A DNA stretch of 43,538 nt from an uncultured Pseudoxanthomonas sp. (GCA_946886405.1 CAMPIO010000022.1:1-43538), one strand, 5' to 3'; counted from the first letter of the stretch, positions 7,339 to 16,972 are shown. Made by a program: numbers and translations. Notes: generated by a model from the sequence alone, not told the origin.

Positions 7339-8877
7339 ATGCTTTTTTGGCGCGTCAAGCCGCTCGACAAGATTCTTGAAACGGCAGAGAAGAAATCTCT
7401 GAAACGCCAATTGGGCGGCTTCCAGCTGACGATGCTGGGTATCGGCGCGATCATCGGCACCGGCATCTTCGTCCTGACCGCCGAAGCCGGCCAGAAGGCC
7501 GGCCCCGGCATGATGATCGCCTTCGTGATCGCCGCCATCGTGTGCGGACTGGCCGCGCTGGCCTATTCCGAGCTGGCTTCCATGGTGCCGGTGTCGGGCT
7601 CGGCCTACACCTACACCTATGGCGTACTGGGCGAGGCCATCGCCTGGACCGTGGGCTGGGCGCTGGTGCTGGAGTACGCGGTCGCGGCAGGCGCGGTGTC
7701 GGTAGGCTGGTCGGGGTATGTCAACGGCCTGCTGGCGAGTGCCGGGATGGAATTGCCCAGGGCATTGCAGAGTGGCCCGATGGACGGGGGCGCGTTCAAC
7801 GTACTGGCCTTCGCCATCGCGCTCGCTGTCACCGGCCTGCTCGTGATCGGCACGTCCAAGTCGGCCAAGGTCAACGCCATCCTGGTGCTGGTGAAGGTCG
7901 CGGCGCTGATCCTGTTCATCGCCATCGCGGTGCCGGCAGCGAAGGACACCAATTTCCAGCCCTTCTTCCCGACGGGCTGGGGTAGCCCGATGGGTGGCAT
8001 CGGCGTGCTGGGTGCTGCGGCGTCGATCTTCTTCGCCTATGTGGGCTTCGACGCAGTGTCCACCGCCGCCGAGGAAACCAAGAACCCGAACCGCAACATC
8101 CCCATCGGCCTGATCGGCTCGCTGGCGGTCTGCACCGTGTTCTACATGCTGGTCAGCTACGGTGCCGTGGGTGCCAATGGTGCACAGCCGATGTTCGATG
8201 CCAACGGCGTCGCCTTCCATCCCGGCACCCCGGAGCTTGCCGCGGCCTGCGTCGGCAGCGATGCGCTGGTCTGCAGCAAGGAGCCGCTCGCCCACGTGCT
8301 GAAGGTGATGGGCTTCGCCGGCATCGGCAATGCGATCGGCATGGCGGCCGCCCTGGCGCTGCCGTCGGTCATCCTGATGATGCTGTATGGCCAGACCCGC
8401 ATCTTCTTCACCATGTCGCGTGACGGCCTGCTGCCGCCGGTGCTGTCGAAGGTGCACCCGAAGTTCCACACCCCGCACGTGGTCACGCTGATCACCGGCG
8501 CGTTCGTGGCCCTGTTTGCCGCGATGTTCCCGGTCGGCATCCTGGCCGACATCTCGAACTCGGGGACGCTGTTTGCGTTCATGGCCGTCGCGGCCGCCGT
8601 GCTGATCCTGCGCAAGCGCGATCCGCAGCGCCACCGTCCGTTCCGCACGCCGATGGTGTGGCTGATCTGTCCGCTGGCGATCGCGGGCTGCCTGCTGCTG
8701 TTCCTGAACCTGTCGATGTACACCATCGGCCTGTTCTTCGCCTGGGCGATCCTCGGCCTGCTCATCTACTGGGCGTACGGCTACCGGCACAGCGATCTGG
8801 GCCGCAGCCTCAAGGGATCGTCCGGCGGTCCCCGGATCGATCCGGAACCTCCGTTCCACGAAGGCCCCCAGGCGTAA
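7339..8877 (+). CDS. APC-family amino acid permease (CAT-like)
   Basis: A 512-residue inner-membrane transporter with about 12 hydrophobic segments. The first, GIGAIIGTGIFVLT, carries the unwound GxxIGTGIF motif that binds the amino-acid backbone in APC carriers. The SELASMVPVSGSAYTYTY region and FFAYVGFDAVSTAAEETKNP are typical of the cationic-amino-acid-transporter (CAT/YfnA) subfamily. The specific amino acid cannot be read from the sequence. A large periplasmic loop with two cysteines lies at about residues 275-315. A second APC transporter follows 96 bases later, separated by a strong hairpin. Confidence 0.9.
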   Translation: MLFWRVKPLDKILETAEKKSLKRQLGGFQLTMLGIGAIIGTGIFVLTAEAGQKAGPGMMIAFVIAAIVCGLAALAYSELASMVPVSGSAYTYTYGVLGEAIAWTVGWALVLEYAVAAGAVSVGWSGYVNGLLASAGMELPRALQSGPMDGGAFNVLAFAIALAVTGLLVIGTSKSAKVNAILVLVKVAALILFIAIAVPAAKDTNFQPFFPTGWGSPMGGIGVLGAAASIFFAYVGFDAVSTAAEETKNPNRNIPIGLIGSLAVCTVFYMLVSYGAVGANGAQPMFDANGVAFHPGTPELAAACVGSDALVCSKEPLAHVLKVMGFAGIGNAIGMAAALALPSVILMMLYGQTRIFFTMSRDGLLPPVLSKVHPKFHTPHVVTLITGAFVALFAAMFPVGILADISNSGTLFAFMAVAAAVLILRKRDPQRHRPFRTPMVWLICPLAIAGCLLLFLNLSMYTIGLFFAWAILGLLIYWAYGYRHSDLGRSLKGSSGGPRIDPEPPFHEGPQA

Positions 8878-8893
8878 CGCCCGAGGTGCCCCC

Positions 8894-8917
8894 GGATGGC
8901 GCGGAAACGCGCCATCC
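8894..8917 (+). terminator. Hairpin between two transporter genes
   Basis: A perfect 10-base stem (GGATGGCGCG/CGCGCCATCC) with a GAAA tetraloop is followed by TTCGTTTG. It looks like an intrinsic terminator or attenuator 17 bases after the first permease stop, with a weak U tract. Confidence 0.6.
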
Positions 8918-8973
8918 TTCGTTTGGGCGAAGGGACATCCCATCGCCGTCCCACGGTCCACGACGCCGCCCGC

Positions 8974-10278
8974 ATGCCTGACGCAACACTCCGCAAGATC
9001 GGCCCCGTGCTGGCGACCTTCGCCGTCGCCAACAACATGATCGGCTCCGGCTTTTTCCTGCTGCCCGCGACGCTGGCGCGCTCGGGCGGCGTGACCGCAG
9101 TGAGCTGGCTGCTGGCCACGGTGCTGGCGGTCCTGCTGGGTGCGACGTTCGCGCGGCTGGTGCGCGACTACCCCAAACTGGATTGTCCGGACGACTACGT
9201 GCGGCCCGCGCTGGGCCGCGATCTCGGCTTCCTGTCCGCGACGCTGTACTGGATCTCGTCCTGGATCGGCAACAACGCCATCGCGGTGGCCGCGTTCGGC
9301 TATCTCGCGCTGCTGCTGCCGGTCGGCGACGGCACGACGACGCGCGTACTGGGCCAGATCACGCTGATCTGGCTGATGTTCGCGCTGAACCTGTTCGGTC
9401 CGCGCGCGATCGCCCGCTTCCAGTCGCTGTGCGTGGTGCTGGGCCTGCTGCCGGTGGCCGCGATCCTGATCTGGGGCTGGGGCAGCTTCGACGCGGAGAT
9501 CTACCGCGCTGCGTGGAATGTGTCCGGGGAGTCGGATGCGCACGTGGTGCTCGGTTCGCTGGCGCCGATTTTCTGGGCCTTCGTCGGCCTGGAGACCGGC
9601 GCCATGGTCGCCGGCGTGGTGCGCGACCCGGGGCGCAACGTCCCCATTGCCACATTGGGCGGCATCCTCATCGCAGGCCTGATCTACCTGGTGTCGTCGG
9701 TGCTGATGATGGGGATCGTGCCGGCCGCCGAGCTGGCCGGTTCCGGTGCGCCGTTCGCACTGGTCGCAGGGCGCATGTTCGGCGAGTGGGCCATTCCCGT
9801 CATCGCTGCCGCCGCCGCGATCAAAGCCACGGGCACACTCGGTGGCTGGATGCTGGTGACCGGCGAATCCGGCGCACGGGCGGCGCAACGCGGTTTCCTG
9901 CCCGCCCTCTTCGGCCGCCTGCGCGCGAACGGATCGGCCGGTTGGGGCCTGCTGGTCATCGCGGCGTCGATGACCCTGCTCGCGGTGCTGACGCTTTCCT
10001 CCACCGTCGCGGGACAGTTCGAGACCATCATCAACATGGTGGTCACGCTGGTGGTCATCACGTACATCACCGCCGCGTTGAGCCTGATGCTGGGCACGCC
10101 TACCCGCCCGGCCTCGCGCGGGGACCGGATCATCGGCATGGGCGCGCTGATGGCCTGCGGCCTGCTGGTCTATTCGACGCCGGTGAAGACGCTGGTCGGC
10201 GGTATCGTGATCGCGCTGCTGGCCGTGGCCGCGTATCGCGGATTCGGGCGGCGGGACCGCGCAGCGGGCGCGGCGTAA
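8974..10278 (+). CDS. AdiC-like amino acid antiporter (APC family)
   Basis: A 434-residue, 12-segment transporter close to the arginine:agmatine antiporter AdiC. Many AdiC substrate residues appear conserved: NNMIGSGFF (backbone site), the tyrosine of LYWISSWIGNNAI with its following Asn, the Trp and Glu of FWAFVGLE, and the Trp of TLGGWML. This suggests a basic amino acid or its amine as substrate, but no decarboxylase partner lies in the window. The frame is open upstream through the hairpin; ATG 8974 is chosen because AdiC-like similarity begins just after it. The mtn genes follow after 23 bases. Confidence 0.85.
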   Translation: MPDATLRKIGPVLATFAVANNMIGSGFFLLPATLARSGGVTAVSWLLATVLAVLLGATFARLVRDYPKLDCPDDYVRPALGRDLGFLSATLYWISSWIGNNAIAVAAFGYLALLLPVGDGTTTRVLGQITLIWLMFALNLFGPRAIARFQSLCVVLGLLPVAAILIWGWGSFDAEIYRAAWNVSGESDAHVVLGSLAPIFWAFVGLETGAMVAGVVRDPGRNVPIATLGGILIAGLIYLVSSVLMMGIVPAAELAGSGAPFALVAGRMFGEWAIPVIAAAAAIKATGTLGGWMLVTGESGARAAQRGFLPALFGRLRANGSAGWGLLVIAASMTLLAVLTLSSTVAGQFETIINMVVTLVVITYITAALSLMLGTPTRPASRGDRIIGMGALMACGLLVYSTPVKTLVGGIVIALLAVAAYRGFGRRDRAAGAA

Positions 10279-10301
10279 TCGCGACGCGGTAGACTTCGCG
10301 C

Positions 10302-10943
10302 ATGAACACCCCTGCTTACGACGCCGACCAGTTGCGCGACCGCGCGCAGTCCATCATTTCCAACGTGCGCGAACTGTCGCAGCTGGGCTGGACGCCCGCC
10401 ACCAGCAGCAATTTCTCCGAACGGCTGGACGAACGCCATGCCGCCATCACCGTCTCCGGCCGCGACAAGGGCCGGCTGGTGGAAGCGGACATCATGGTGG
10501 TGGACTTCGACGGCAAAGCCGTCGGCAGTGACCATCGCCCATCGGCCGAAACGCTGCTGCACACGCAGCTCTATCGCCGCTATCCCGAGATCGGGTGCGT
10601 GCTGCACACGCATTCGCTGGTGCAGACGGTGGCGTCGCGGCTGTTCGCCGGCGCCGGGCACGTGCGCCTTGAGGGCTTCGAACTGCTGAAGGCGTTCCAC
10701 GGCAACAGCACGCACGAGATGGCGATCGACGTCCCGGTGTTCGCCAACACCCAGGACATGCCCACGCTCGCGGCGCAGGTGGATGCCCTGCTCGACCGCC
10801 AACCCTTGTGGGGCTATCTGATCGACGGGCATGGCCTGTACGCCTGGGGCCGCACGATGGCCGAGGCACGCCGCCACCTGGAGGCCTTCGAGTTCCTGTT
10901 CGCTGCCGAACTGGAGCTTCGCAAGCTCGGCTGCCGGCGCTGA
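10302..10943 (+). CDS. mtnB: Methylthioribulose-1-phosphate dehydratase
   Basis: A 213-residue class II aldolase-fold enzyme of the methionine salvage pathway. It dehydrates 5-methylthioribulose-1-phosphate to the diketo-methylthiopentyl phosphate. Zinc ligands are seen in HTHS and in GHGLYAWG. The N-terminal [15 protein letters not shown] and ITVSGRDKG segments are diagnostic of MtnB rather than of fuculose aldolase. It is the first gene of an mtnB-mtnD-mtnC run. The isomerase MtnA, which makes its substrate, is not in the window. Confidence 0.95.
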   Translation: MNTPAYDADQLRDRAQSIISNVRELSQLGWTPATSSNFSERLDERHAAITVSGRDKGRLVEADIMVVDFDGKAVGSDHRPSAETLLHTQLYRRYPEIGCVLHTHSLVQTVASRLFAGAGHVRLEGFELLKAFHGNSTHEMAIDVPVFANTQDMPTLAAQVDALLDRQPLWGYLIDGHGLYAWGRTMAEARRHLEAFEFLFAAELELRKLGCRR

Positions 10944-11038
10944 CAGCCGGCGGTTATCGCAACGTTCCGTTTCCGCAACGGGCCGCGCGGATGGGTCTGG
11001 TAACCTAGCCACCCCTCGCCGCCTCACGCCACATCGCC

Positions 11039-11599
11039 ATGAGCCGCCTGCGCATTTTCAGCGAATCCGATCCCGCCACCCCGGAATTCGCCAGCTACGA
11101 TCCCGACTTCATCGCCACCGAACTGAAGAAGCTGGGCGTGACCTTCGAGCGCTGGAAGGCGACCAAGGCGATCGCACCCGGTGCCGCGCCGGAAGACGTC
11201 ATCGACGCCTATCGCGCCGACATCGACCGGCTGGTTGCCGAACGCGGCTTCAAGACAGTCGATGTGGTCAGCATCGCACCCGACAACCCGCAGCGCGAAG
11301 CGATGCGCGCCAAGTTCCTGGATGAGCACTACCACAAGGAAGACGAAGTCCGTTTCTTCGTCGCCGGATCGGGGCTGTTCACGCTGCACGTCGGCGGCAA
11401 GGTGTACGAGATCGAGTGCGTGCAGGACGACCTGATCGGCGTTCCCGACAGCACGCTGCACTGGTTCGACATGGGCCCGGAACCAAGCTTCGTCGCGATC
11501 CGCTTCTTTACCGAGCCGGACGGCTGGGTCGGCCATTTCACCGGCACCACCCTGGCACAGCAGTTTCCACGCTATGAGGGCCTGACGGACGGGCACTGA
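11039..11599 (+). CDS. mtnD: Acireductone dioxygenase
   Basis: A 186-residue cupin-fold enzyme that converts the acireductone made by MtnC, with oxygen, to 2-oxo-4-methylthiobutyrate plus formate (Fe form); the Ni form gives a different off-pathway product. The metal ligands are visible: HYHKEDE gives two His and the Glu, and LHWFDMG gives the third His. The gene starts 95 bases after mtnB with a weak ribosome-binding site. That gap has no clear terminator and may hold a secondary promoter. A GTAG repeat separates it from mtnC. Confidence 0.95.
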   Translation: MSRLRIFSESDPATPEFASYDPDFIATELKKLGVTFERWKATKAIAPGAAPEDVIDAYRADIDRLVAERGFKTVDVVSIAPDNPQREAMRAKFLDEHYHKEDEVRFFVAGSGLFTLHVGGKVYEIECVQDDLIGVPDSTLHWFDMGPEPSFVAIRFFTEPDGWVGHFTGTTLAQQFPRYEGLTDGH

Positions 11600-11607
11600 T
11601 CCATCCG

Positions 11608-11672
11608 GTAGAGCCGAGCTTGCTCGGCTGCACGACGGCCCCACAAACCCGGCGGAGCGAGCTCCGCTCTAC
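11608..11672. repeat. GTAG palindrome pair (GCCGAGC stem)
   Basis: The left unit GTAGAGCCGAGCTTGCTCGG and the right unit GGCGGAGCGAGCTCCGCTCT flank a short spacer. It sits inside the mtn operon between mtnD and mtnC. The left unit closely matches the known SMAG style of Stenotrophomonas. Confidence 0.85.
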
Positions 11673-11695
11673 AGCAGACGACACCCAAGAGCACC

Positions 11696-12400
11696 ATGCC
11701 CGTTTCCGCCATCCTCACCGACATCGAAGGCACCACCAGCAGCATCTCGTTCGTGAAGGATGTGCTGTTCCCGTACGCGCGCCGCGCCCTGCCCGGCTTC
11801 GTGCGCGATCACGGCGACGACCCGGAGGTGCGACGCTGGCTGGACGTGGTGGCGACCGAGCACGGCAGCATCTGCAGCGACGACGTCATCGTCGAGACGC
11901 TGCAGGGCTGGATCGACCAGGACCGCAAGCACACCGCGCTGAAGGCACTGCAGGGCCTGATCTGGGAAGCCGGCTACCGCGATGCCGATTTCACCGCACA
12001 CATCTATCCCGATGCTGCACCCGCCCTGCGCGAATGGCATGCATCAGGTTATCCGCTGTACGTGTACTCATCCGGCTCCGTGCCCGCGCAGAAGCTGTTC
12101 TTCGGCCACAGCGATGCCGGCGACCTGACGGCGCTGTTCTCCGGCTGGTACGACACTGAAGTCGGCGGCAAGCGCGACGCGGGGAGTTATCGGGTGATCG
12201 CCGAGCGTATCGGCGTGATGCCAAGCGAAATCCTGTTCCTGTCCGACGTGGTCGAGGAACTGGATGCCGCGCGCGACGCCGGCCTGCAGACACGCCTGGT
12301 GGACAGGCGCGAGGACTATCCTCAGCCGCGCCTCGGCGATGCCGCGCGCGGCCACCTGCGCGTCGAATCGTTCGCCGATATCCCGCTGCCCGCCGCGTGA
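11696..12400 (+). CDS. mtnC: Enolase-phosphatase E1
   Basis: A 234-residue HAD-superfamily enzyme that enolises and then dephosphorylates the diketo-methylthiopentyl phosphate, giving the acireductone used by MtnD. The N-terminal [20 protein letters not shown] is the MtnC-specific version of the HAD nucleophile loop (Asp8 nucleophile). [15 protein letters not shown] is motif II and [16 protein letters not shown] is motif IV. The length is normal. Its stop overlaps the start of the next gene by 4 bases (GTGA), which implies translational coupling with the transporter. Confidence 0.96.
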   Translation: MPVSAILTDIEGTTSSISFVKDVLFPYARRALPGFVRDHGDDPEVRRWLDVVATEHGSICSDDVIVETLQGWIDQDRKHTALKALQGLIWEAGYRDADFTAHIYPDAAPALREWHASGYPLYVYSSGSVPAQKLFFGHSDAGDLTALFSGWYDTEVGGKRDAGSYRVIAERIGVMPSEILFLSDVVEELDAARDAGLQTRLVDRREDYPQPRLGDAARGHLRVESFADIPLPAA

Positions 12401-13278
12401 GCGATGCCGTCGCACTGCGCCGGGCCACGCTGGTCGGGCTGGTGGCGATCCTGCTGTGGGCCTCGCTGGCGCTGCTGACGACGGCGACGGGCAACTTGCC
12501 TCCCTTCCAGGTACTGGCGATCAGCTTCGGTATCGCGGCTGGCGTCGGCCTGCTGCGTGCGTCACTGCGCGGCAACGCCGGCTGGCGCGAACTCCGTCAG
12601 CCGCTTCCCGCCCTCGTCCTGTCGACCCTGGCCCTGTTCGGCTACCACGCGCTGTACTTTATCGCGCTGAAACGCGCGCCTGCGGTGGAAGCCAATCTGT
12701 TGAACTACCTGTGGCCACTGCTCATCGTCGTATTCGCCGGCCTGTTCGGCGGCGTGTCGGTGCATGCAGGGCAATGGGTGGGTACGGCGCTGGGCCTGGT
12801 GGCGGCCGTGCTGCTGGTCACCCGTGGCCGCGGCCTGGAGGTCGATCCGGCCCACATCCCCGGATATCTCGCAGCGCTGGGCGCTGCGTTGATCTGGTCC
12901 CTCTACTCCGTGCTCAACCGTCGTTTCGCCGATGTGCCCACCGCCGCCATCACCGTGGCCTGCGCGGGTGTCGCGGTACTGGGCGCCATCGCCCACCTCG
13001 CCGGCGAACAGACCATCGCGCCGACGACCAGCCAATGGCTGGTGCTGGTGCTGATGGGAATCGGACCGGTAGGCGCCGCGTTCTGGCTGTGGGACCACGG
13101 CACCAAGCGGGGCGACATCGCCTTGCTTGGCAGCCTTTCCTATCTGGCTCCGCTGCTGTCGACGCTGTTGCTGGTGGCATCGGGCCGCGCGCAGGCGCAC
13201 GCGATCCAGGCCGTGGCGGTCACGCTGCTGTTGACCGGCGCATGGTTCAGCGTGAAAGCGGGCTCGCCTCGCGACTGA
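12397..13278 (+). CDS. EamA/DMT-family exporter, YddG-like
   Basis: A 293-residue inner-membrane protein with about 10 hydrophobic segments arranged as two EamA repeats. The start [20 protein letters not shown] and the later [18 protein letters not shown] resemble the aromatic amino-acid exporter YddG. The GTG start overlaps the mtnC stop. Its place in the methionine salvage operon suggests export of an amino acid or pathway by-product, but that is inference. It ends convergent to the cupin-like gene, with only 25 bases between them. Confidence 0.85.
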   Translation: MSDAVALRRATLVGLVAILLWASLALLTTATGNLPPFQVLAISFGIAAGVGLLRASLRGNAGWRELRQPLPALVLSTLALFGYHALYFIALKRAPAVEANLLNYLWPLLIVVFAGLFGGVSVHAGQWVGTALGLVAAVLLVTRGRGLEVDPAHIPGYLAALGAALIWSLYSVLNRRFADVPTAAITVACAGVAVLGAIAHLAGEQTIAPTTSQWLVLVLMGIGPVGAAFWLWDHGTKRGDIALLGSLSYLAPLLSTLLLVASGRAQAHAIQAVAVTLLLTGAWFSVKAGSPRD

Positions 13279-13303
13279 TGCATCCCCGCTTCACGGGACT
13301 GGC

Positions 13304-14278
13304 TCACGCACCCAGCATCGCCGCCATCGGACTTTCCAGCCAAAGCGCCATGGCCACCATGGCAGACGTGCCCGACGCCGGACGCGCAGCCCGCAGCCAG
13401 CGCTTCACGCGGTGGAATGCCGTGCCCGCTCCGGTCACGGCGGGCAGCACGCGCGCCTTCATGTCGTCGCGCGTGGACGACAGGCCGACGGGATGGGGCG
13501 AAAACCCGACCGGCCGACCCCACTTGCGGAGGCGATGGTTCAACTGCATGGCGTTCGACCAGCGCAGGGTTTCGTCGGTCTGGAAAAAGAACGACAGCGA
13601 GATCGAGACGTCCTCGGCGCCGTTCTTCACGTAGTGACCCGATATATAGGGAATGTGCAGCGCATCGCCGGGCTGGAAATCGAACTTCTCCGCATGCTGG
13701 TCGAGTTCGTCGCGCCACAGCGGCACCGACGGCTCCCGCGCCATGTACGCCTCGCACACGTCATTCGGCACGATGTCGTTCCGGAAATTCGGGAACACCG
13801 CGACCTGCTTGCTTCCCCGGATCTGCATCAGGAAGTTGGAATAGCGATCGAAGTGGAACGGCGTCACCGCATTGGGCGAAGCGATGAACAGCCACATGCG
13901 CGGCTCGTAGACCGCGCGCGACTTGCCTCCCTGCCGCAGCAGGTCGGTGACCTCGGCGCGCAAGTCCGCGTAAAGCCCGCGGAACGCAGGGTCGTCCTCG
14001 GGATCGCGCACGGCGATATAGGAGCTGGACGTCCGGATGGTCTCGATCGTCTGTTCCAGGCTGAGTTCGTTGCGATGATCGATGTGGGCGCGGTCGAAAT
14101 TGACCGCCAGGTCCGACAGACCCTTCGAGAACATCACCTTGTCGCGCGGCAGTCGCGGCAGCGACGCAGCCAATCCCTCGATGGTCAGCGCCGGATGTCC
14201 CACCAGCTGATGCTGGAACTTGAATGGCGACCGATCCATCTGTGCCGCAGGCACGCCGGCAGAAAACCAGGCACTCAT
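13304..14278 (-). CDS. JmjC/cupin-like domain protein (probable Fe(II)/2-oxoglutarate oxygenase)
   Basis: A 324-residue protein of the Cupin_8/JmjC-like group. The iron motif HFD is in TPFHFDRYSNFLMQIRGSKQ and a second His is in HIPYISGHYVKNG, with a basic residue after it. The expected activity is hydroxylation of a protein or small molecule; the substrate is unknown. The ATG at 14278 follows a strong AGGGGGAG ribosome-binding site, so a longer upstream frame is rejected. The C-terminal third (about 240-324) is basic and not recognised. A decayed copy of the same domain lies just upstream on the other strand. Confidence 0.82.
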   Translation of the reverse strand: MSAWFSAGVPAAQMDRSPFKFQHQLVGHPALTIEGLAASLPRLPRDKVMFSKGLSDLAVNFDRAHIDHRNELSLEQTIETIRTSSSYIAVRDPEDDPAFRGLYADLRAEVTDLLRQGGKSRAVYEPRMWLFIASPNAVTPFHFDRYSNFLMQIRGSKQVAVFPNFRNDIVPNDVCEAYMAREPSVPLWRDELDQHAEKFDFQPGDALHIPYISGHYVKNGAEDVSISLSFFFQTDETLRWSNAMQLNHRLRKWGRPVGFSPHPVGLSSTRDDMKARVLPAVTGAGTAFHRVKRWLRAARPASGTSAMVAMALWLESPMAAMLGA

Positions 14279-14520
14279 GACTCCCCCTGTACACCCGTGA
14301 TGCGGTACCCGCGCACCCCTTGCGCGCGGTTTCCCCGTGTCCTTGAACGCCGGACCCGGGGCAGACCGGCCACGCCCGACCGGCCAGCCTATGCTGTCGC
14401 GGTCCTGTCGGTCTGCGAAGGGCCGTTGAGCGTGTACGCTCACCCGCCGATGCCGGACGTGCCTGCTTGACACGCGTCCGCTGCCTTGAGGACAGGGCCG
14501 GCGCCGCCCATGGCATCGAT

Positions 14521-14625
14521 GACGCGATGCGGTACCTGTTCATCGCGGCTCCCGGCAGCGTCACGCCCTTCCCTATCGACCGCTATTCCACATCGATCAT
14601 CTTCAATACCGCGCAGCCCCGCAGG
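14521..14625 (+). pseudogene. Decayed fragment of a second JmjC/cupin-like gene
   Basis: The frame reads MRYLFIAAPGSVTPFPIDRY. This matches MWLFIASPNAVTPFHFDRYS of the neighbouring intact gene at about 13 of 20 positions. The iron-binding HFD has become PID, and similarity fades after FNTA. It lies in the 526-base gap between the cupin-like gene and the YdeI-like gene and points the opposite way from its relative, so it is probably the relic of a diverged paralogue. The open frame runs from about 14467 to 14787, but the flanks are not recognisable. Confidence 0.55.
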
Positions 14626-14804
14626 CTGATCCGGGCGCTCGCCTTCAACCACCCGAAACGGCCGCTGATGCAGCGCGTGGGCCTGCAACCCCGGCGCGTG
14701 GCCATCGATGGCGGGGGTTTACCGTTCAAAGCGATGGCCTGGCGCGCGGGAGCCCGCTTGCGGCGGCGGGCGCCTTCGTCCGCCTGACCCCTTTCCGGGT
14801 TGCG

Positions 14805-15386
14805 TCAGCCGTGGATTTTCTCGCCGCGCGCCAGCATGGCGACCAGCTTCTCGACCCGCGCGCGCTTGGTTTCCGGCTTCACGGCCGTCTGCACCCGCCA
14901 GCACACGGCGTAGCGGTTGGTCTTGTCCAGCGTGTCGAAGAAGGCCTTGGCCTTGCGATGCCTGGCCAGCGCCAGGGCCTGCGCCAGTTCGGGTGGCACG
15001 TCCATGGATTTCGCGCCGTCGTATGCGGCATCCCAACGCCCGTCGGCCTTCGCCGCCTCGACCTCGCGCAGCCCCGCTGGCCGCATGCGGCCGGCGGCGA
15101 CAAGGACGTCGATCTTGGCCACGTTGATCTTCGACCAGGTGCTGCGCGCGCGGCGCGGGGTGAAGCGCTGCAGGAAGAAACGGGTGTCGAAGCTCTTCTT
15201 CTGTCCGTCGATCCATCCATGGCAGAGCGCGACATCCAGCGCTTCGGCATAGGTTACCGAGGGGATGCCGGCATCCTTCTTCGCGATCTTCAGCCATACA
15301 CCCGCGGATTCGGGGTGGCGCTCCAGCCAGCGCTCCCAGGCAGCGGCGTCGGCAAAATGTTCAGTCGGAAGGTCGGGCGCGGCCAT
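14805..15386 (-). CDS. YdeI/OmpD-associated family protein
   Basis: A 193-residue protein of the YdeI family, named after a Salmonella/E. coli protein linked to stress and antimicrobial-peptide resistance; the biochemical role is unknown. Characteristic parts are WLERHPESAGVWLKIAKKD, TYAEALDVALCHGWIDGQKK and RRARSTWSKINVAKIDVL. The C-terminal section has the usual HRKAKAFFDTLDKTNRYAVC. The ATG is 2 bases after the stop of the metallophosphoesterase gene, so the two form an operon. No signal peptide is seen. Confidence 0.88.
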   Translation of the reverse strand: MAAPDLPTEHFADAAAWERWLERHPESAGVWLKIAKKDAGIPSVTYAEALDVALCHGWIDGQKKSFDTRFFLQRFTPRRARSTWSKINVAKIDVLVAAGRMRPAGLREVEAAKADGRWDAAYDGAKSMDVPPELAQALALARHRKAKAFFDTLDKTNRYAVCWRVQTAVKPETKRARVEKLVAMLARGEKIHG

Positions 15387-15388
15387 GC

Positions 15389-16972
15389 TCAGGGCTCCGC
15401 CGTCTGCAGGCGGTAGGTCGTGTGGGCCGTCGTTTCGCCACGCCAACGGTCGAACGCTCGTACCTCCACGCGATGCTCGCCCTCGGCCAGGTCGGTGGGC
15501 AGCGCGCCGCGCCACAGGTGGTGCGACGGCTCGGCTTCCGGCGAGCGATCGTAGCCACGCAGCGCATCGGCCAGATCGTCGCGCATGTTCTCCACCCGCA
15601 ATGACGGATCGGGCTGTTCGACACGCTTCATCGTTTTCCATTCACCGCCATCGACACGGAACTCGACGCGGGTATCCGAATCGCCCATGTAAACGTTGGC
15701 ATACACGCCCCAGGCGGGATATGCGCCCTGTCTCAGCACCTTCGGCGCATGCAGGCCGATACCGTTGTCGTCGACCGCGCGCGCCGGATGCCACGACAAC
15801 GTGTATTCCCCGCCGGCTCCGACGCGCAGGCGCGCGTAACCGTTCGGCGTGCCATCGGCCATGGTCGTGTCAGGGATGCCCTGCACATCCTTGACACCGG
15901 ACCAGTACGCGCCACAGGCGGCACCCACGTTGTACTCGTGCAGCGGCTTCATGCCGTGCCAGCCGGTGGCGGCATCGTGGTACCAGTGCCGCTGCGTGTG
16001 GGTATGTCCGCTCAGCAGCAGCACATGCGGAAAATCCTTCAGCAGCGCGAACAGCCGTTCGCGGTCGGCGACACGGAATCCCCGCGCGCCTTCTTCGAAG
16101 AACGGAATGTGCACGCCGATCACCAGCAACCGGTCCTTGCGTACGGTCGGCAGGTAGGCCTGCAGGAACGCGAACTGGTCCTCGCGCAGCCCACCGACAT
16201 ACGCCGGCGACTTGCTGGGCTGGTAGATGATGTCGTCCAGCCCGATGAAGGTCATCGCCTCCTCTTCCCAGGCGAACGTGTCCGGGCCGAGATAGTGGCG
16301 GAAGGTGCGCAGCGATGCCTCGTCGCCGACAGCATCGACATCGAGATCGTGGTTGCCCGGAATGAACAGCCAGGGCACCTGCAGGCTCATCGTCGTGCGC
16401 AGCAACGCGGGATAGAGCGACAGGTCGTCGTTGACGACGTCGCCCAGTGTCAGTCCAAGCGACACACCGTGCTTGCCGACCAACGGCTGCACGATGTCGC
16501 GCCAGTAGTAGTCCACGTCCTGCAGCGATGCGGTCTGGCTGTCGGCCAGCAGCAAGGCCTCGAATGGACCTTTGCCCGCGTTTGCTTCGCGTGGGCGAAG
16601 GCCGAAATCCTTGCAGCCGGGCTGGCGTTGCGGGATACCCCCGTACTTCAGCGCGGGGCCGGCATGGTACTGCCGGTTGTGCCAGAAATCCGGCATGCCG
16701 TCGGGCCTGACCGATAGCGTGTAGCCGGCAGGCTTGATGACGAACAGCGTGCGCCCGTCTTCGTACGGCACGTTGTACTCGCCGTTCGCGTTGGTGGCTA
16801 CCAGCTTCATCCCGTCGGACACCTTAATGCCCGCGATACCGGGTTCGTCTGCATCCCGCACGCCATTGCCGTTACGGTCCTCGAAGACCAGGCCGCTACT
16901 GCACGGTGGAGGCAATGCGTAGGCGGGAACGGCCAGGCAGGCCAGCAACATGACGATCAGCGAGGTGCGCAC
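15389..16972 (-). CDS. Exported calcineurin-like metallophosphoesterase
   Basis: A 527-residue protein with a signal peptide (RTSLIVMLLACLAVPAYA). A SdrD-like/MetallophosN beta domain starts at FEDRNGNGVRDADEPG. The phosphoesterase core follows, with LADSQ (Asp-x-Gln in place of Asp-x-His, normal for this subfamily), LGDVVNDD, PGNHD, GVHIPF and SGHTHTQRH as metal ligands. A C-terminal MetallophosC beta domain follows (about 370-525). The substrate is unknown; relatives act on phosphate esters outside the cytoplasm. The GTG at 16972 is chosen because GGAG lies 5 bases upstream; another GTG exists at 17011. Confidence 0.87.
   Translation of the reverse strand: MRTSLIVMLLACLAVPAYALPPPCSSGLVFEDRNGNGVRDADEPGIAGIKVSDGMKLVATNANGEYNVPYEDGRTLFVIKPAGYTLSVRPDGMPDFWHNRQYHAGPALKYGGIPQRQPGCKDFGLRPREANAGKGPFEALLLADSQTASLQDVDYYWRDIVQPLVGKHGVSLGLTLGDVVNDDLSLYPALLRTTMSLQVPWLFIPGNHDLDVDAVGDEASLRTFRHYLGPDTFAWEEEAMTFIGLDDIIYQPSKSPAYVGGLREDQFAFLQAYLPTVRKDRLLVIGVHIPFFEEGARGFRVADRERLFALLKDFPHVLLLSGHTHTQRHWYHDAATGWHGMKPLHEYNVGAACGAYWSGVKDVQGIPDTTMADGTPNGYARLRVGAGGEYTLSWHPARAVDDNGIGLHAPKVLRQGAYPAWGVYANVYMGDSDTRVEFRVDGGEWKTMKRVEQPDPSLRVENMRDDLADALRGYDRSPEAEPSHHLWRGALPTDLAEGEHRVEVRAFDRWRGETTAHTTYRLQTAEP

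Noticed and set aside
7222..9888. 888-codon minus-strand frame
   Set aside because: It is antisense to two clear transporters and to the Nudix upstream region and is full of Arg, Gln and His, as expected of a high-GC shadow frame.
10944..11038. SAM-type riboswitch before mtnD
   Set aside because: No conserved riboswitch core was seen; only a short repeated CGCAACG and an AT-poor leader.
14279..14473. N-terminal extension of the cupin-like protein
   Set aside because: The strong AGGGGGAG site just before 14278 and the arginine-rich extension argue against it.
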